Shown piece by piece: positions 22,144-24,258 of a stretch of 24,258 nt of DNA (positions are counted from its first letter, which is position 1; the number at the start of each line of letters is the position of its first letter). The stretch is from positions 1-24,258 of the IMG/VR virus record IMGVR_UViG_3300006076_000027. One strand, 5' to 3'. Under the pieces are notes generated by a model. It made no database searches. It was given only the letters and a program-made list of their open reading frames with translations, and had not been told where the DNA came from. Both the position numbers and the translations under genes were made by a program. Source of the stretch: a virus.

Positions 22144-23353
22144 TCTCCCCTTTCTTTACTGAGCGGCTTTCTATTGTGCCTGCCGCTGCATTTTCTTTAA
22201 AATAGTTTTTGTCATCTGGGTGAAAGACTGTCACCACCTCCTCATCCAAAAATGAGAAAAAGAGATGTTTGTCCCTGGAGTACCCCACCGTCTTTGGCGG
22301 CTCTTTTGCATGCAGTCCAAGCTGCTCCATGCTGTTGATGCCTGCAATGATCTCTTTGTAGCGCAGGTTGTGCGGATTGCCGCCATGGTCGAGGCTCTTT
22401 ACCGTCACGACACGCTCGTAGCCGAACGGATCGACATGGCTAAAGAGTACCTTCTTGCCCTTGTAGGTCTCGCCCGGAAGCAAAGAGCCGTTCACATTCT
22501 TACCGTCAACTTCCGCCTTTTGTCTAAAGTATGCTACCACAATCGTCCTACATCTAAAGTGATAGGGTGGCAGCCCCACATCATCGGGCAGTGCGCCAAA
22601 GAGCGGCTGCGACTGCCAGCGTGAGGCGGCTTTCTTCTCCTCGATGCTCTGTGCGGAGCGTATGGCATCGGCTTGCTTGCGTACATGCTGCAGCGGGATG
22701 ATCCTCCCATGCATACTCCGGCAAACAGCAGAGGTACGGCTGTCGAGTACGGCGACCACCTTGACCTCCTCGATGCCCGCTTTTGCAAACTGCTCTACCC
22801 GTGCCAGCGACTGGCTCTGGCGTATGACATGTTCGCTGACTGACTGAAAGTAGCCGCTTGTGCCATCCACCACATCAGACAGACGCTCCCTGAGCACCTC
22901 GCCAAGCGTGTTGATCTCTATCTCTCCCTCCATCGCCTCGGAGATGACCTTTTTGAGTTTGCTTTGCGTATTTAGCGTGCCGTCGTCTTTCATCCATGTC
23001 AGCGCACGGTACATCGACTCCATCACCTCCGCATCGACCCTGTCGAAGCTAAAAGCCGCACCCACGCTCTGTGCCGCCGATTGGGCGCTCTTTGTGTATA
23101 TCTGCTCCAGCGACTGAGTAGGCAGCCGGTAGCCAAGCTGCGCTATCTTCTGCTCCACCATCTGCAGCAGCAGCTCTTTTTCGAGTGTGGGCGACTCCTG
23201 CAGCACATAGACGATCAACTCGCCCACAAGATCCTCGCTCTGCCGCTTTGTGCTCTTCTTGACCTCGGTAAGGTACTGATCGATCAGCGCCTCTACCTCT
23301 TCGTTCGCATCAGCCTTTGACTTCAGTAAGGCTTTGAGCAATGTATGTCTCAT
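22112..23353 (-). CDS. Mu gpF-like head morphogenesis protein with C-terminal extension
   Basis: The 413-residue protein carries the Mu F/SPP1 gp7 signature: V-L-D-S-R-T-S-A-V-C-R-S-M-H-G-R-I-I-P-L (about 202-221) and L-P-P-Y-H-F-R-C-R-T (261-270). Before it is a long helical N-terminal region. Residues 277-413 are an extension not needed by the family core, with basic, aromatic and acidic runs (S-H-V-D-P-F-G-Y-E-R-V at 305-315 and F-F-S-F-L-D-E-E-V-V-T-V-F-H-P at 365-379). Family members in other phages sometimes carry toxin- or nuclease-like C-terminal domains. I cannot confirm one here. The protein helps head assembly and DNA entry. Confidence 0.85.
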   Translation of the reverse strand: MRHTLLKALLKSKADANEEVEALIDQYLTEVKKSTKRQSEDLVGELIVYVLQESPTLEKELLLQMVEQKIAQLGYRLPTQSLEQIYTKSAQSAAQSVGAAFSFDRVDAEVMESMYRALTWMKDDGTLNTQSKLKKVISEAMEGEIEINTLGEVLRERLSDVVDGTSGYFQSVSEHVIRQSQSLARVEQFAKAGIEEVKVVAVLDSRTSAVCRSMHGRIIPLQHVRKQADAIRSAQSIEEKKAASRWQSQPLFGALPDDVGLPPYHFRCRTIVVAYFRQKAEVDGKNVNGSLLPGETYKGKKVLFSHVDPFGYERVVTVKSLDHGGNPHNLRYKEIIAGINSMEQLGLHAKEPPKTVGYSRDKHLFFSFLDEEVVTVFHPDDKNYFKENAAAGTIESRSVKKGENDEKRDTEAG

Positions 23354-23516
23354 ACTCTTTGATCTCCTCTGTATCCATCAGGTTAAACACCGGTATCTCT
23401 TTGGTGCGCCACACATAGTGGCATGCTTTGCAGCGTCGAATGCGTTCGACGATGGGGCCGCTCTTGTCCGTATCGGTCACATAGGTCTTTGGGGTCGCAC
23501 ACTTTGGGCAGATCAT
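23310..23516 (-). CDS. NrdR-like zinc-ribbon protein
   Basis: This 68-residue protein has C3-x2-C6 and C29-x2-C32 with the pattern M-x-C-P-x-C...T-x-V-x-D...R-I-R-R-C, which resembles the N-terminal zinc ribbon of NrdR but lacks the ATP-cone. Its ATG overlaps the GemA-like gene's stop (ATGA). A phage regulator role, like P2 Ogr or Mu Com, is plausible. Confidence 0.7.
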   Translation of the reverse strand: MICPKCATPKTYVTDTDKSGPIVERIRRCKACHYVWRTKEIPVFNLMDTEEIKEYETYIAQSLTEVKG

Positions 23517-23938
23517 TGTTTAAGCTCCTTTAGACTGTTTTTGAGCGCGAGGATGACCTTTTGCGCATCGCTTTTTCGCATCTTCTCCAGATGAAGATAG
23601 GTATTGCCCGTAATGCGTGTCACAAACGCCCTGAGCGCCTTTTCGCTCTTATCTCTTGCATACCGCTCCCACAGACCGAAAATCGCCGTCATTTGGCGTT
23701 TTGTGGCGTCTTTTGAACGATCTTTGGTAACAGGCAGTTCCGGCAGATCGTGGTTGAGCCATTTTCTTAGCGCGACAAGCTGCTCGATCGTAAGATCCTT
23801 TGCGCTTCTTTTGCCAAAGTGCTCTTCAAGCTTGTCTCGGTAATCCTCTTCGTTCTCTTTAAAGTATGCCGTGTACTTCGGCGCAATGTGTATCTGCTTG
23901 ATCAGCTCTTTTCTAAATGCCTTCTGTTTGGGTGTCAT
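23513..23938 (-). CDS. gemA: GemA/gp16-like regulatory protein (DUF1018)
   Basis: This 141-residue, basic protein resembles the Mu gp16/GemA family: the M-T-x-K-Q-K-A-F-R-K-E-L-I-K-Q-I-H-I-A start, then an L-T-I-E-Q-L-V-A-L-R-K-W-L helix near residues 48-60, and the T-K-R-Q-M-T-A-I-F-G-L-W-E-R-Y stretch (about 83-97). In Mu it modulates host gene expression and DNA supercoiling. It marks the middle-gene zone of transposable phages, supporting the Mu-like assignment. The ATG overlaps the stop of the gene before it. Confidence 0.75.
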   Translation of the reverse strand: MTPKQKAFRKELIKQIHIAPKYTAYFKENEEDYRDKLEEHFGKRSAKDLTIEQLVALRKWLNHDLPELPVTKDRSKDATKRQMTAIFGLWERYARDKSEKALRAFVTRITGNTYLHLEKMRKSDAQKVILALKNSLKELKQ

Positions 23939-24258
23939 TGCCGCTCCTTGATCAGATGATAGATGTGTTTGTTGGAGGCAAGTGCCTCACGCCGCCAAAA
24001 CTTGCCCGTAAGCTCCTGTACGATACGCTTGCCGCGCCGGTCGCTGCGCACATACCCCATCGACTCGACAAGTTTGGAGAGGCTAAGCCCCTCAGGCGCA
24101 TCGGCAAGCGCTTTGCACGCTGCCTCTGCTGCCTCTCTCTCTGCATCGCTCAGCCCTGAGCTGATCGCATCGTACGCCATGAGCCGCAACCGCTTGGTAT
24201 CGACAGACCATCTGCAGTCTTGCACCAGCCCCCTGGCATGGGTAACTTTGAGATCATA
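23935..24258 (-). CDS. Unknown phage protein, 5' end beyond the window
   Basis: The frame is open to the window edge (108 codons seen including the stop), so the start is missing. An internal GTG at 24,225 is possible but has only a weak ribosome binding site. The visible part has an acidic Ala-rich helix (L-S-D-A-E-R-E-A-A-E-A-A) and a winged-helix-like stretch (L-S-L-S-K-L-V-E-S-M-G-Y-V-R-S-D-R-R-G-K-R-I-V). It shares a stop/start overlap with the GemA-like gene. Function unknown. Confidence 0.6.
   Translation of the reverse strand, partial: YDLKVTHARGLVQDCRWSVDTKRLRLMAYDAISSGLSDAEREAAEAACKALADAPEGLSLSKLVESMGYVRSDRRGKRIVQELTGKFWRREALASNKHIYHLIKERQ

Noticed and set aside
1-24258. CRISPR arrays, tRNA and rRNA genes
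   Set aside because: No regularly spaced repeats and no cloverleaf-like or rRNA-like segments were seen on either strand.

Overview
This window holds parts of two mobile elements side by side. Positions 1 to about 2,790 belong to a small, AT-rich filamentous-phage-like (inovirus) prophage. It carries a Walker-A Zot/gene I fragment cut short at the left edge, a major coat protein with signal peptide and one membrane helix, a probable ssDNA-binding-type protein, a tyrosine integrase, two matched operators, a small HTH regulator broken by an in-frame TAA, and a secreted protein. Positions about 2,799 to 24,258 hold most of the head, tail and regulatory part of a Mu-related transposable phage with a long non-contractile tail. 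The evidence is a GemA/gp16-like protein, a Mu gpF-like head protein, a lambda-type tail module with a large tape measure, and no tail sheath. Transposase genes, expected to the right, are outside the window. The host is probably a Campylobacterota bacterium (Sulfurovum/Sulfurimonas/Sulfuricurvum-like). That rests on recognised family resemblance, strong purine-rich ribosome binding sites (often AGGAGCGA) and moderate GC, and is an inference.

Layout of the Mu-like part, right to left. From 24,258 to 20,548 a tightly overlapping minus-strand operon runs: partial unknown gene, GemA, NrdR-like zinc ribbon, gpF-like head protein with a C-terminal extension, connector, HK97-gp10-like protein, a second zinc ribbon, a small helical protein, and an XRE-type HTH protein. 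A 217-bp regulatory gap with a 62-bp dyad and repeated CACAATATT-type sites follows. Next come two different antirepressor-type proteins (Bro-N with HTH, and AntA) and two tiny genes. On the plus strand, portal, large terminase and a DUF1353 protein run toward a terminator at about 19,021-19,051.

A near-consensus promoter at 15,820-15,848 starts the leftward late operon of about 13 kb: XkdF-type protease with a nested in-frame scaffold start, major capsid, head-tail connectors, holin and coiled-coil lysis accessory, a small protein, tail tube, tail assembly chaperone with a lambda G/GT-style programmed -1 frameshift, tape measure, distal tail protein, receptor-binding fibre, fibre-associated protein, and a lipoprotein of the nucleoside-hydrolase superfamily that looks like lysogenic or late cargo.

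The most notable points are the frameshift cassette, the nucleoside-hydrolase lipoprotein in the tail-fibre position, the nested scaffold, the antirepressor cluster inside the structural region, the inverted portal/terminase block, and the inovirus remnant with a nonsense codon in its regulator. No rRNA, tRNA or CRISPR array was found.
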